NCBI RefSeq assembly: GCF_003364255.1 | Contig: NZ_NXLR01000006.1 | Span: forward strand, 21,003-85,002 | From: Helicobacter marmotae | Lineage (GTDB): Bacteria > Campylobacterota > Campylobacteria > Campylobacterales > Helicobacteraceae | DNA: 64,000 nt | Direction of reading: 5' to 3' | Shown: piece after piece, positions 56,278-64,000 of the stretch | Layout of the letters: the number at the start of each line of letters is the position of its first letter | Position numbering within the stretch: the first letter of the stretch is position 1 | The notes under the pieces: model-generated | Seen by the model: the letters and a program-made list of their open reading frames with translations, nothing else | The model's database searches: none | Told to the model about the DNA's origin: nothing | Position numbers and translations under genes: made by a program

Positions 56278-56370
56278 CTCCCCTCACTCCCATTCAATCG
56301 TGCCCGGGGGCTTGGAAGTAATGTCATACACCACGCGATTAATGCCATCCACCTCATTAATAATGCGATT
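56278..56370 (-). repeat. guaA 3' end, original copy of the direct repeat
   Basis: Matches 54511-54600 (see there). It encodes the universally conserved GuaA C-terminus [12 protein letters not shown] to TIEWE, so this is the source copy. The ribosome site of the DpnII-type gene overlaps its end. Confidence 0.92.
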
Positions 56371-59262
56371 AGAGAGCGATTCTAAAAACTCATGGGGTAA
56401 ATGCGCAAAAGTCGCCGTCATTCCATCAATTGCCTCCACTGCTCGCACGCAAATGGTATTATCATAAGTGCGATTATCGCCCATTACCCCCACACTACAC
56501 ACATTTAGCAGCACACAAAATGCCTGCCACACTTTATTATAATATCCTTGTTTATGAAGCTCCTCTATAAAAATACAATCCGCTTCGCGCAATAAATCTA
56601 AATCCCTTTTATTTACCTCCCCCATAATGCGGATAGCAAGCCCGGGTCCGGGAAAAGGGTGGCGCATAAGCATAGAATCTGGCATTCCAAGCTCTTTGCC
56701 TAATGCCCGTACTTCGTCCTTAAAAAGCTCCCTTAAAGGCTCAATAAGCTCAAACTTCATCCATTCGGGCAAACCCCCAACATTATGATGAGACTTAATT
56801 GTCTTACTTGGTCCTTTTACACTCACCGATTCAATCACATCGGGGTAAAGTGTGCCTTGTGCTAAGAACTTTATCTCGCCATTTTGATTATGCTTTTTTG
56901 CCTCCTTTTCAAACACTTCTATAAAAGTCTCGCCGATGATTTTACGCTTTTTCTCTGGGTCTAAGACACCCTTTAATCGCCCTAAAAATAATTTACTCGC
57001 ATCGATAGTGATAAGAGGCACTTTGAGATTTTCTCTAAACATCTTTTCAACTGCCTCTCTCTCGCCCTTGCGTAAAAGCCCCGTATCAACAAATACAGGA
57101 ATCAGATTCTCACCAATAGCACGATAAAGCAAGGTGGCGACGACAGAGCTATCAACCCCTCCACTCACCGCACAAAGCACCTTTTTGGCTTGTCTTTTTG
57201 GCGTATTTTGTGGAGTTTGAGGCTCTTTTCCTCGATGAACCTTGTGTTCTATCTCGTTATTCGCCTCTGCACAACCACAAAATCCACCTAAAAATACTTC
57301 ACCATTAGATTTTACATTCACACAATCATTGTTAGAATCCACAATCTTTTTTGCCCCTGCAGAATCCAATATATTCCCAACGATTCTAGTATTTGCGGTA
57401 TGGCTGTGTAAGCTTTCAGGATTTTTCACAAGGTTAGCGGACTTAGCGTCCGTGCCTTGTGAAAAATCCTGAATCTTATCGCATTGCATACCCAAAGACG
57501 AATCATACCTGAAGCACGAGGTGAGATGGTCATTCACTATCCCCACCGCCTGCATATACGCATACACTATCGTGCTACCTACAAACTTAAACCCACGTTT
57601 TTTCAAATCTTTTGCTATCTTATCTGATAATGGCGTAGAAGCGGGTAAATCCGCAATACTTTTAACAGCATTCACAATAGGCTTACCGCCCACAAAGCCC
57701 CAAATATAGCTATCAAAGCTTCCAAACTCTCTTTGAATCTCCAAAAACGCCCGCGCATTGATAATGCTTGATTCTATCTTAGAGCGATTGCGGATAATGC
57801 CCGGATTTTGCAATAACTCATTGATTTTTGCCTCATCATAGTGTGCGATAATTGATGGCTCAAAGTTATCAAATGCCGCCCTAAAAGCCTCGCGTTTTTT
57901 TAAAATATTAATCCAGCTTAGCCCCGCTTGCATACCCTCCAAAATAAGGAGTTCAAAAAGCATTCTATCATCATGCAGCGGCACTCCCCACTCATTATCG
58001 TGATACTCTTCATAAAGTTTGCGTGCATACTCCTCTTTACCAGTTGCCCAAGCACATCGCTTCTTTTCTCCTTTTTCCCTAGCTCTAAGTCCCAAAGATT
58101 TTTGCAAAACTTCTGTCTTAATCTTTAGTGGAGTAAGCCAAATCTCCCCTGAAGTGCCTACCAAAAAAGGTTTTGCGCTTGGAGTGAATCCAAGCTTTGC
58201 ATAATATCCCACAGCCCATTGTCGGCTATTAAGGATAATTTCAGCAGAGTCCTTTAAGCTACGTATAAGGGCATATTGCAAAAGTGAGTTGCCAATTTTA
58301 CGCCCAAAATACGCAGGAGCAACAAAAAGCAGAGTAATTTCATTGCCCTTTGTTGCGATAAAACCTAGCCATTCTTTAGCACTTTTTGCAATCACAATCA
58401 AATCAGCCTTTGGGATATAATCTTTCCTAATCTCCCCTCTTCTATGCGCTATAGTCCCTTCTTTCATATTATCTGTTGCCCTAATCGCTTGCTCCCAAAT
58501 ATCTAAAAGTTTCTCTGTGGCTTGAGCTTTGCCTATGTCTTTGCAAGCGTCATCAAATGTGATAAAAGTGTGAGAATCTTCTCTGCCAGCACCATCTACA
58601 ATCGCTCGCAGTTTTACAATCTCATTTTGGGCAAAATTGCGCATATTCCAATTTGTATCACTTTTGCAAATTTCCACAGCAAAATTGCGTAAAATCTGCC
58701 CTCCACATTCACTATGGACGACTTCAGGGTGAAACTGCAGCGCATAAATCTTAGCTTTGCTATTTGCCATCGCACAATAATGCGTATTGCCACTTTTAGC
58801 AAGCTCAACAAAGCCTTGCGGTAAGCTATCTACCTTATCTGCATGGCTCATCCACACAATGCTATTTTGCTTCACCCCAGAGAAAAGCGCATTGTTTTTA
58901 TCTTGTATCTCTAGCAAGGCTTTACCAAACTCTTGCTCATCTGCACGTATCACCCGAGCACCAAAAAAATCAGCGATATACTGCATACCATAGCAAATAC
59001 CAAGAATAGGGATATTAAGCGAAAATATCGCACTATCGGGCTTATAGGCGTCCTCTTCATACACGCTTGCAGGACCACCACTAAGGATAATGCCCTTAGG
59101 AGACTTTGCCCTTATCGATTCTATACTTTCAAAATAGGGCACTATCTCGGTATAGACACCATATTCTCGTAGTCTTCTAGCGATGAGTTGAGTGTATTGA
59201 GAGCCAAAATCAAGCACAAGAATCTGCAAGGGATAATGAGAATTTAGAGAAGTCTGCTGCAT
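56284..59262 (-). CDS. guaA: Composite GMP synthase with internal GNAT-like and 3-methyladenine DNA glycosylase (Tag) domains
   Basis: GuaA aminates XMP to GMP with glutamine and ATP. Residues 1-205 are the glutaminase domain (Cys90 in GICYG, His178 and Glu180 in FHPEV); residues about 690-992 are the ATP-pyrophosphatase and dimer domains (SGGVDSS at 700-706, [17 protein letters not shown] end). Normally these adjoin (total about 510-525). Here some 470 residues intervene: a GNAT-like domain at about 232-385 ([18 protein letters not shown]), a full Tag domain at about 400-587 (zinc ligands Cys403, His421, His579, Cys583; Glu442 in EGMQAGLSW), and a low-complexity linker at 588-690. The frame is continuous. 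No intein splice residues are seen. Confidence 0.93.
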   Translation of the reverse strand: MQQTSLNSHYPLQILVLDFGSQYTQLIARRLREYGVYTEIVPYFESIESIRAKSPKGIILSGGPASVYEEDAYKPDSAIFSLNIPILGICYGMQYIADFFGARVIRADEQEFGKALLEIQDKNNALFSGVKQNSIVWMSHADKVDSLPQGFVELAKSGNTHYCAMANSKAKIYALQFHPEVVHSECGGQILRNFAVEICKSDTNWNMRNFAQNEIVKLRAIVDGAGREDSHTFITFDDACKDIGKAQATEKLLDIWEQAIRATDNMKEGTIAHRRGEIRKDYIPKADLIVIAKSAKEWLGFIATKGNEITLLFVAPAYFGRKIGNSLLQYALIRSLKDSAEIILNSRQWAVGYYAKLGFTPSAKPFLVGTSGEIWLTPLKIKTEVLQKSLGLRAREKGEKKRCAWATGKEEYARKLYEEYHDNEWGVPLHDDRMLFELLILEGMQAGLSWINILKKREAFRAAFDNFEPSIIAHYDEAKINELLQNPGIIRNRSKIESSIINARAFLEIQREFGSFDSYIWGFVGGKPIVNAVKSIADLPASTPLSDKIAKDLKKRGFKFVGSTIVYAYMQAVGIVNDHLTSCFRYDSSLGMQCDKIQDFSQGTDAKSANLVKNPESLHSHTANTRIVGNILDSAGAKKIVDSNNDCVNVKSNGEVFLGGFCGCAEANNEIEHKVHRGKEPQTPQNTPKRQAKKVLCAVSGGVDSSVVATLLYRAIGENLIPVFVDTGLLRKGEREAVEKMFRENLKVPLITIDASKLFLGRLKGVLDPEKKRKIIGETFIEVFEKEAKKHNQNGEIKFLAQGTLYPDVIESVSVKGPSKTIKSHHNVGGLPEWMKFELIEPLRELFKDEVRALGKELGMPDSMLMRHPFPGPGLAIRIMGEVNKRDLDLLREADCIFIEELHKQGYYNKVWQAFCVLLNVCSVGVMGDNRTYDNTICVRAVEAIDGMTATFAHLPHEFLESLSNRIINEVDGINRVVYDITSKPPGTIEWE
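57415..57473. repeat. Nested palindrome inside the guaA linker
   Basis: A 19-bp perfect inverted repeat, TTCAGGATTTTTCACAAGG (57415-57433) with its complement at 57455-57473, encloses a second hairpin CGGAC (57438-57442) with GTCCG (57448-57452). It is translated in frame within the linker between the Tag and ATP-pyrophosphatase domains. Confidence 0.88.
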
Positions 59263-59405
59263 AAAAAACCTTTAAAATTATATTAAGCTTATTGTAGCCA
59301 AATAAGCTTAATATAAGCGTTTGCAGCATACTAAGCAAGCCCTACCTAAAACACTTTATAAAACTTCATATGGCATAATTTTACGTCTTAAATAAGGAGA
59401 ACAAT

Positions 59406-59783
59406 ATGAAAAAAGCACAAGATTATGGAATGCCTCCACTTAGCACACAAGAAGAAGCCGTGATATTGCACAAAGGCACAGAAGCCCCTTTTAGCGGAAA
59501 ATACACAGATTGCTTTGAAAATGGCGTGTATGTATGCCGACAATGCGGGTTAAAGCTCTATAGCTCAAATGCGAAATTTCATTCACATTGTGGTTGGGCG
59601 AGCTTTGATGAAAATATACAAGACGCAGTGCAACGCAAGCAAGATGCTGATGGTGTGCGGACAGAAATTCTATGTGCGCGGTGTGGAGGGCATTTAGGGC
59701 ATGTATTTGAAAGTGAGGGATTCACAGCTAAGAATACCCGCCATTGTGTGAATTCCCTCTCTCTGCATTTTATAAAGTCCTAG
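59406..59783 (+). CDS. msrB: Methionine-R-sulfoxide reductase B
   Basis: Reduces the R form of methionine sulfoxide. The 125-residue protein is a single SelR domain: two zinc CXXC pairs (Cys44/Cys47 and Cys90/Cys93), FHSHCGWASF, GGHLGHVFE and the catalytic Cys114 in NTRHCVNSLSLHF. It is divergent from guaA. AAGGAGAA precedes the ATG. There is no fused MsrA, unlike the MsrAB proteins of some Helicobacter. Confidence 0.93.
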   Translation: MKKAQDYGMPPLSTQEEAVILHKGTEAPFSGKYTDCFENGVYVCRQCGLKLYSSNAKFHSHCGWASFDENIQDAVQRKQDADGVRTEILCARCGGHLGHVFESEGFTAKNTRHCVNSLSLHFIKS

Positions 59784-59814
59784 TCTCACTTTTCATACCT
59801 TGACTTCCCTTTGC

Positions 59815-60045
59815 TTATGGGTAAGTAATAGCAAAGAAACTCTATAAACTTCACGTGCTACCCACAAGGGAAATTAACTTGTCATTCTGAGGACGGGCGT
59901 GAGCACGACCGAAGAATTGCTCTTATCTACTAAAGACTTTTCAAAGGAATCGCCAGCAAATTTAACATTACTTTGTCATTCTAAGCATTGTAAAAACTCC
60001 GCCCAAATGCTTAGGGCTCAAAAGCAAATCTTTAGGCTTTATAAG
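59815..60045. repeat. Dispersed palindromic repeat region 5
   Basis: The 293-bp gap between convergent msrB and the transporter gene carries TTGTCATTCTGAGGACGG, CACGACCGAAGAATTGCTC and TTTGTCATTCTAAGC units of the dispersed family. A 61-codon open frame through it is repeat sequence and not a gene. Confidence 0.6.
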
Positions 60046-60076
60046 CTAAGAGATGGCAACTTAAAGTTTCTCCAAA

Positions 60077-61336
60077 TTACATAAAAAACTTATACACCAC
60101 GCTTGTAATAGTCAAACTCCCCATAACAAACACAAATATATCAAGTGGAGGGTTTTTGTATTGCTTTAATTTAGCCACACTCCAAATAGCAATTATAGGC
60201 ATAAGAAACAAAATCGCTGCGATAATAGGACCGCCCAAATCCTCAATAAAGCCCAAAATACTTGGATTGAGATAAGCCACAAGGATAATGCTTATATATA
60301 AAAACAATGTGCTAAATACTTTAATGGCTTTCATATTTGGGGTTTTTTGTGAGCTCATTTTGATACTTTTACGCACGATTCCATTTAAGCCTTCAAATGC
60401 TCCAAAATAATGCCCAAAAAATGAGCTCACAATCGCCAAAAATGCTACAAGAGGCGCACCTAATGCGATAATGGGGGTATCAAATTGATTAGCAAAATAT
60501 GAGAGAATAGGTATATTTGCTGCTCTTGCCTTGCTAAAATCTTCAGAATCTAAGCATAAAATACAAGAAAACACAAAAAACATCACAAAAACAAGCAACA
60601 AAGCACTTGTAGCAAATAAAATCTGATTTGCTTTCTCTTGTGAGTTTTCATACTGCCTACGCACACTCAAAGTAAAGGTAGAAATCGCAGGAGAGTGATT
60701 AAAAGCAAAGACAAGCACAGGTAATGTAAGCCAAATCACTTCTAAAAATTCCTTAAAACTCGGCACTTTCTGTAGGCTCTCTAATTTCCAATGCGGGATA
60801 AGATATAAAGAAAAGCAAAAAAGCACCGCACACAAAGGATACACAAGGGCATTGCAAGCTTTTGTAACAAGCTCAACCTTAAAACACATAACACTCATCA
60901 TCGCACTTACAAGCACAAAGGCAAGTCCTGCCCTCACTAGTGGATAAAGCTCCATAGAATCTGGGTCATACAAGCTTGTAAGCTGAAGTTGATAGACAAA
61001 GAAATTTGCAAAAGTATTGGTAATGCCCACACCATAAGCCAAACAAATAGGATAAATAGCAAAAAAATATAAAAGTGTGATAAAAAATCCTATACCATAG
61101 CCCCAATATTCCTCCGCTGCGTGCGTAATATCATGGTCTGTGCTTTGGGATTCATTCACAAAGCGGCTAAGGGCGCGGTGTGAAAGCCACACCATAGGGA
61201 AGATTAAAAGTGTCATCACTACCACAGGATAGAATCCGCCTGTCCCCGCACGAATAGGTAAAAACAAAATCCCAGCCCCCACTGCCGTACCAAAGAGTGA
61301 AAGCATCCAACGCGTATCAAAACTTGTCCATTTCAT
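60077..61336 (-). CDS. sdaC: Serine/threonine transporter, SdaC/HAAAP family
   Basis: A 419-residue inner-membrane permease with about 11 membrane segments. The HAAAP signature is at the N-terminus (FGTAVGAGILFLPIRAG), with FNHSPAISTF, a family motif, in the middle and SFFGHYFGAFEGLNGI later. It imports serine, a main carbon source for these bacteria, by proton symport (family knowledge). No serine dehydratase gene (sdaA) is adjacent. It lies 52 bases downstream of trpA on the same strand. Confidence 0.92.
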   Translation of the reverse strand: MKWTSFDTRWMLSLFGTAVGAGILFLPIRAGTGGFYPVVVMTLLIFPMVWLSHRALSRFVNESQSTDHDITHAAEEYWGYGIGFFITLLYFFAIYPICLAYGVGITNTFANFFVYQLQLTSLYDPDSMELYPLVRAGLAFVLVSAMMSVMCFKVELVTKACNALVYPLCAVLFCFSLYLIPHWKLESLQKVPSFKEFLEVIWLTLPVLVFAFNHSPAISTFTLSVRRQYENSQEKANQILFATSALLLVFVMFFVFSCILCLDSEDFSKARAANIPILSYFANQFDTPIIALGAPLVAFLAIVSSFFGHYFGAFEGLNGIVRKSIKMSSQKTPNMKAIKVFSTLFLYISIILVAYLNPSILGFIEDLGGPIIAAILFLMPIIAIWSVAKLKQYKNPPLDIFVFVMGSLTITSVVYKFFM

Positions 61337-61388
61337 ACTTAGCCCCTTTTATTCATAAATTTCACAGATTCTATACATATCTCATAAA

Positions 61389-62213
61389 TTAGCTATCTGC
61401 CTGCTTCTCTTGCTCCCAGCCCATAAGAGCTTGTGTGTATGCTTGTAATTTTTGCGCATAATCTTGCGGAGTTAGGTTTGCTTGTGCTGCAAGCGTGCTT
61501 ATATAGCGCACAAAATAACTCCCTGCCACTACAATATCTACCTTGCCCTCTAATAGAGCTACTTGTTCGTATGAATTAATCCCAAAACCAAGCGCAATAG
61601 GCTTTTGGCAGTGCTTTTTGACACATTCAATATACTCAAATAACGCAGTATTAAGATGAGTTTTATCACCTGTAATCCCCGCTCTTGCCACAACATACAC
61701 GATTTCATCACTTATCTTTGCAAGCTTTGTCATTCTCTTTGGGGGAGTATTTGGCGTAATGAGTGAGATAATCGCAAGCTTATGCTTTTTAGCTAAAACT
61801 CGCAGAGATTCATCAGATTCTATAGGCAAATCAGGGACAATAAGCCCCCATACGCCGCATTCTTTGGCTTTTTTAACAAAAGATTCCACCCCATAGCGAA
61901 AAATGATATTGCCATACGTCATAATAATAAGCTTAGTTGGGAGTGAATCTTCCCTAAAATGCGTAGATAAAGCAGAGAGGAGCTCAAAGCCTTTAGCCAC
62001 ACTAAAGCCCTCCTCTATGCTTTTATTACAAGCTTCCTCAATGACTATGCCATCGGCATTAGGGTCTGAGAATGGAAACTGCACTTCAAGGTAGCTAGCC
62101 CCCGCTTTGGCAATACCAAGTGCCGCATTTAAACTAAGTTCAAAATGAGGATACCCAGCGACAATATGCCCCATAAGCTGTGTTTTATGCTGTTTTTCTA
62201 TGACTTCTCCCAT
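61389..62213 (-). CDS. trpA: Tryptophan synthase alpha chain
   Basis: Cleaves indole-3-glycerol phosphate to indole and glyceraldehyde 3-phosphate. The 274-residue protein has the catalytic Glu/Asp segment YLEVQFPFSDPNADG, WGLIVPDLPIE, VYVVARAGITG and ALGFGINS. FDSYEQV-like contacts follow. It is divergently oriented to trpB, 139 bp away, whereas the two are normally adjacent as trpBA; no other trp genes are in the window. ATAAGGAGA precedes the ATG. Confidence 0.96.
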   Translation of the reverse strand: MGEVIEKQHKTQLMGHIVAGYPHFELSLNAALGIAKAGASYLEVQFPFSDPNADGIVIEEACNKSIEEGFSVAKGFELLSALSTHFREDSLPTKLIIMTYGNIIFRYGVESFVKKAKECGVWGLIVPDLPIESDESLRVLAKKHKLAIISLITPNTPPKRMTKLAKISDEIVYVVARAGITGDKTHLNTALFEYIECVKKHCQKPIALGFGINSYEQVALLEGKVDIVVAGSYFVRYISTLAAQANLTPQDYAQKLQAYTQALMGWEQEKQADS

Positions 62214-62248
62214 ACAATCTCCTTATGCTCCTCTACTTGCAAGCTCGG

Positions 62249-62254
62249 ATTCTA
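62249..62254 (-). promoter_or_regulatory. -10 box of the trpA promoter
   Basis: On the minus strand TATGCGATAGAATCC gives a TAGAAT -10 box, 36 bases before the trpA ATG. The trpB promoter must lie in the same 139-bp gap (TTTAGAATC near 62309 is a candidate). Confidence 0.45.
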
Positions 62255-62352
62255 TCGCATATTTATTGAAAAGTCCTTAACTTTAAGGTGCGCTTATATA
62301 GAAAATGTTTAGAATCTAAGCCAGCTTAATCACATTTACACAGGGGAACATA

Positions 62353-63621
62353 ATGGCAAAAATGTTTTTAGAATCAAAAAATGGCTACTTTGGTCAAAAT
62401 GGGGCAAACTCTCATGCCTTTGGCGGGCAGTATATCCCAGAAATCCTCTATCCTGCACTCAAAGAGCTAGAGAATGCCTATCATGGGGTTTTTAAAAGCA
62501 AGGCGTATAAGAAAGAGTTAAAATCTCTCTTTAAGCATTTTATAGGTCGCCCCACACCGCTCATCTATGCACAAAACAGCTCCAAAATACTCAATAATGA
62601 CATTTACTTAAAGTTCGAAGGTTTAGCAAACACAGGCGCGCATAAAATCAACAATGCCATAGGGCAAGTGCTTTTAGCCAAACATATAGGCAAAAAGCGA
62701 GTGATTGCAGAAACAGGAGCGGGACAGCATGGACTAGCCACTGCTGCGGCTTGTGCGAGATTGGGCTTAGAATGTGAGATTTTCATGGGTGAGATTGATA
62801 TGGCAAGGCAATATCCTAATGTCTTTAATATGGAGCTTTTTGGCGCAAAGGTGCGAGGGGTGAGTAATGGAAGCAAAACGCTTAAAGACGCGGTAAATGA
62901 GGCATTGCGCGAATGGAGCAAAAGAAGTGAAGATACATTCTATGTGCTAGGCTCTGCCTTAGGTCCTTATCCCTACCCCGATATAGTCCGGGAGCTCCAA
63001 AGCGTGATTAGTAAAGAGCTTAAAAAGCAAACCAAAGCCTATTTTCACTCCTTGCCTGATATGATGATAGCATGCGTGGGTGGAGGAAGTAATGCTATGG
63101 GGTTTTTTGCACATTATCTTAAAAATGAGAGTGTGCGATTAATCGGTGTAGAAGCCGGAGGTATTGGGGAAGAGAGTGGAGAAAATGCCAAAAGGATTCA
63201 TAATAAAAATGCAAGCGAGGGCATAGCTCAAGGCTATAAAAGCCTCTTTTTACAAGATGAAGATGGACAGCTAAGCCAAACGCACTCTATTTCTGCGGGG
63301 CTAGACTATGCAGGTATTGGACCGCAATTAGCGCATTTATATGAAATAGGGCGGGTGGAATTTAGCTCAGCTACAGATAAACAAGCCCTAGAAGCCCTAA
63401 GCTTTTTTGCTAAAAATGAAGGCATTATCCCCGCTTTGGAATCAAGCCATGCCCTAGCCGCCACAATCGCTATATGTAAAAAGCACAAAGGCAAGAAAAT
63501 CATTGTAAATGTCTCAGGAAGGGGCGATAAGGATATATTTATTACCGCCAAAAGCCTTGGAATTGAAAAATGGAGAGACTTTTTAGAAAAAGAATTAGTG
63601 AGAATTGCTGGTGATTCTTAA
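62353..63621 (+). CDS. trpB: Tryptophan synthase beta chain
   Basis: PLP enzyme that joins indole and serine to tryptophan. The 422-residue protein has GGQYIPEILYPAL near the N-terminus, RPTPL, the PLP Lys98 in GAHKINNAIGQ, Glu120 in AETGAGQHG, the phosphate-binding loop CVGGGSNAMG and the Ser/Gly-rich C-terminus VNVSGRGDKD. It looks active TrpB1 type. A hairpin follows the stop. The divergent arrangement with trpA is unusual. Confidence 0.96.
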   Translation: MAKMFLESKNGYFGQNGANSHAFGGQYIPEILYPALKELENAYHGVFKSKAYKKELKSLFKHFIGRPTPLIYAQNSSKILNNDIYLKFEGLANTGAHKINNAIGQVLLAKHIGKKRVIAETGAGQHGLATAAACARLGLECEIFMGEIDMARQYPNVFNMELFGAKVRGVSNGSKTLKDAVNEALREWSKRSEDTFYVLGSALGPYPYPDIVRELQSVISKELKKQTKAYFHSLPDMMIACVGGGSNAMGFFAHYLKNESVRLIGVEAGGIGEESGENAKRIHNKNASEGIAQGYKSLFLQDEDGQLSQTHSISAGLDYAGIGPQLAHLYEIGRVEFSSATDKQALEALSFFAKNEGIIPALESSHALAATIAICKKHKGKKIIVNVSGRGDKDIFITAKSLGIEKWRDFLEKELVRIAGDS

Positions 63622-63624
63622 GAG

Positions 63625-63659
63625 CAAGTCTTTACCACTCTTGCGGGGGTAAAGACTTG
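63625..63659 (+). terminator. Hairpin after trpB
   Basis: A 12-bp perfect stem CAAGTCTTTACC (63625-63636) with GGTAAAGACTTG (63648-63659). It is not followed by a clear T-run, so it may stop transcription weakly or protect the 3' end. Confidence 0.65.
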
Positions 63660-63664
63660 ATAAT

Positions 63665-64000
63665 AGGCTCAACTGAGATTCTTCAGGGCTAAAGCCCATC
63701 TAGACGTGATAAAATGATTTCCCTTACAAGTGGCTAGGTTTGTCATCTCTAGCGGGAGTGGTAATGACCGAAGAAATTCTGTTAGAATCAGCAGCGACTC
63801 TGCTCTTATTGTCATTCTGAGCCGCAGGCGAAGAATCTCTGCTCAAAATCACTAGTCGTGCTTTTTTGGTGATTCTAATAGAGAGTCGTTAGTCAAATGA
63901 GGGAGATTCTTCACCCCCTAGCGGGGGTTCAGAATGAGAAATTAATTTCCTTTATGAGGTAATTTTGTCTTATGGGTTAGATATTGTCATTCTAAACCCC
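63665..64000. repeat. Dispersed palindromic repeat region 6 (gene-free right edge)
   Basis: From 63660 to the window end no gene is seen. The DNA contains TTGTCATTCTGAGC, GGCGAAGAATCTCTG, CACTAGTCGTG, GTGATTCTAATAGAGAGTCG, and at the end TTATGAGGTAATTTTGTC and TTGTCATTCTAAACCCC, the same order as at 8241-8325. Confidence 0.62.

Noticed and set aside
57200..58570. Intein in GuaA
   Set aside because: The insert boundaries lack the N-terminal Cys/Ser and C-terminal His-Asn of inteins, and the content is recognisable as GNAT-like and Tag domains.
59899..60084. 61-codon open frame between msrB and sdaC
   Set aside because: Repeat-family sequence, no ribosome site, and it overlaps the end of sdaC.
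1..64000. CRISPR array, prophage, insertion sequence or tRNA/rRNA genes
   Set aside because: No regularly spaced repeats, transposase, phage structural genes, tRNA cloverleaf or rRNA sequence were seen; the tmRNA is the only stable RNA gene found.

Overview
This window is a 64 kb piece of chromosome from a Helicobacter, most likely an enterohepatic species near H. hepaticus, H. bilis or H. cinaedi. The evidence is the low GC content, Helicobacter-type gene content (XerH with an adjacent difH-like site, LPP20 lipoproteins, a Sel1-repeat cysteine-rich lipoprotein, an HP0049-type agmatine deiminase), the typical TAGAAT/TATAAT -10 boxes without clear -35 boxes, and a tmRNA tag of the epsilonproteobacterial type. 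All identifications were made by reading the sequence; no database search was run.

Layout. 0-7 kb: ppsA (runs off the left edge), purL, a small exported protein, a Sel1 lipoprotein, thiE and a coupled micro-ORF. 7-11 kb is an accessory patch between dispersed repeats: two unknown genes and a type IIG-like restriction/methyltransferase gene split by an 11-G tract. 11-22.6 kb is mostly housekeeping: bpt, mltC-like, a radical SAM protein, sodB, nadC-thiL-rdgB, an OmpA-like lipoprotein, a large membrane protein, a queuosine-precursor transporter, psd and nadA. 22.6-27.4 kb holds an outer membrane protein, tsaD, an agmatine deiminase and a DJ-1 protein between two inverted 75-bp repeats. 27.4-37.2 kb: difH, xerH, PAP2, tmRNA, a TonB receptor, ppa, a biotin carboxylase subunit, nnr, thiG, cmoA. 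37-42 kb: a MacAB-TolC-type efflux operon on the minus strand, divergent from a four-gene lipoprotein operon (COG3014, LpoB, LPP20, LPP20-like; 42-45.6 kb). 46-51.6 kb: a DsbC-like protein, clpB and two tandem CNNM/CBS membrane proteins.

51.6-59.3 kb is the most unusual region. A co-directional minus-strand run reads guaA, a DpnII-family restriction endonuclease, its methyltransferase, mcrB, mcrC. GuaA is a 992-residue composite: between its glutaminase and ATP-pyrophosphatase domains it carries a GNAT-like domain, a complete 3-methyladenine DNA glycosylase I (Tag) domain with all four zinc ligands, and a low-complexity linker that contains a nested palindrome. The last 90 bp of guaA are duplicated downstream of the DpnII-type genes, and the duplicate now supplies the C-terminus of the methyltransferase. 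This is the footprint of restriction-modification insertion with long target duplication. The endonuclease gene is frameshifted at a T7 tract.

59.3-64 kb: msrB, an SdaC-type amino acid transporter, divergent trpA and trpB, and a repeat-rich right edge.

Functionally, the window covers purine synthesis (purL, guaA, rdgB), NAD (nadA, nadC, nnr), thiamine (thiE, thiL, thiG), tRNA modification (tsaD, cmoA, queuosine transport), envelope maintenance, and DNA defence with two homopolymer-interrupted restriction genes. Gaps above 300 bp are filled mainly by one family of dispersed palindromic repeats.
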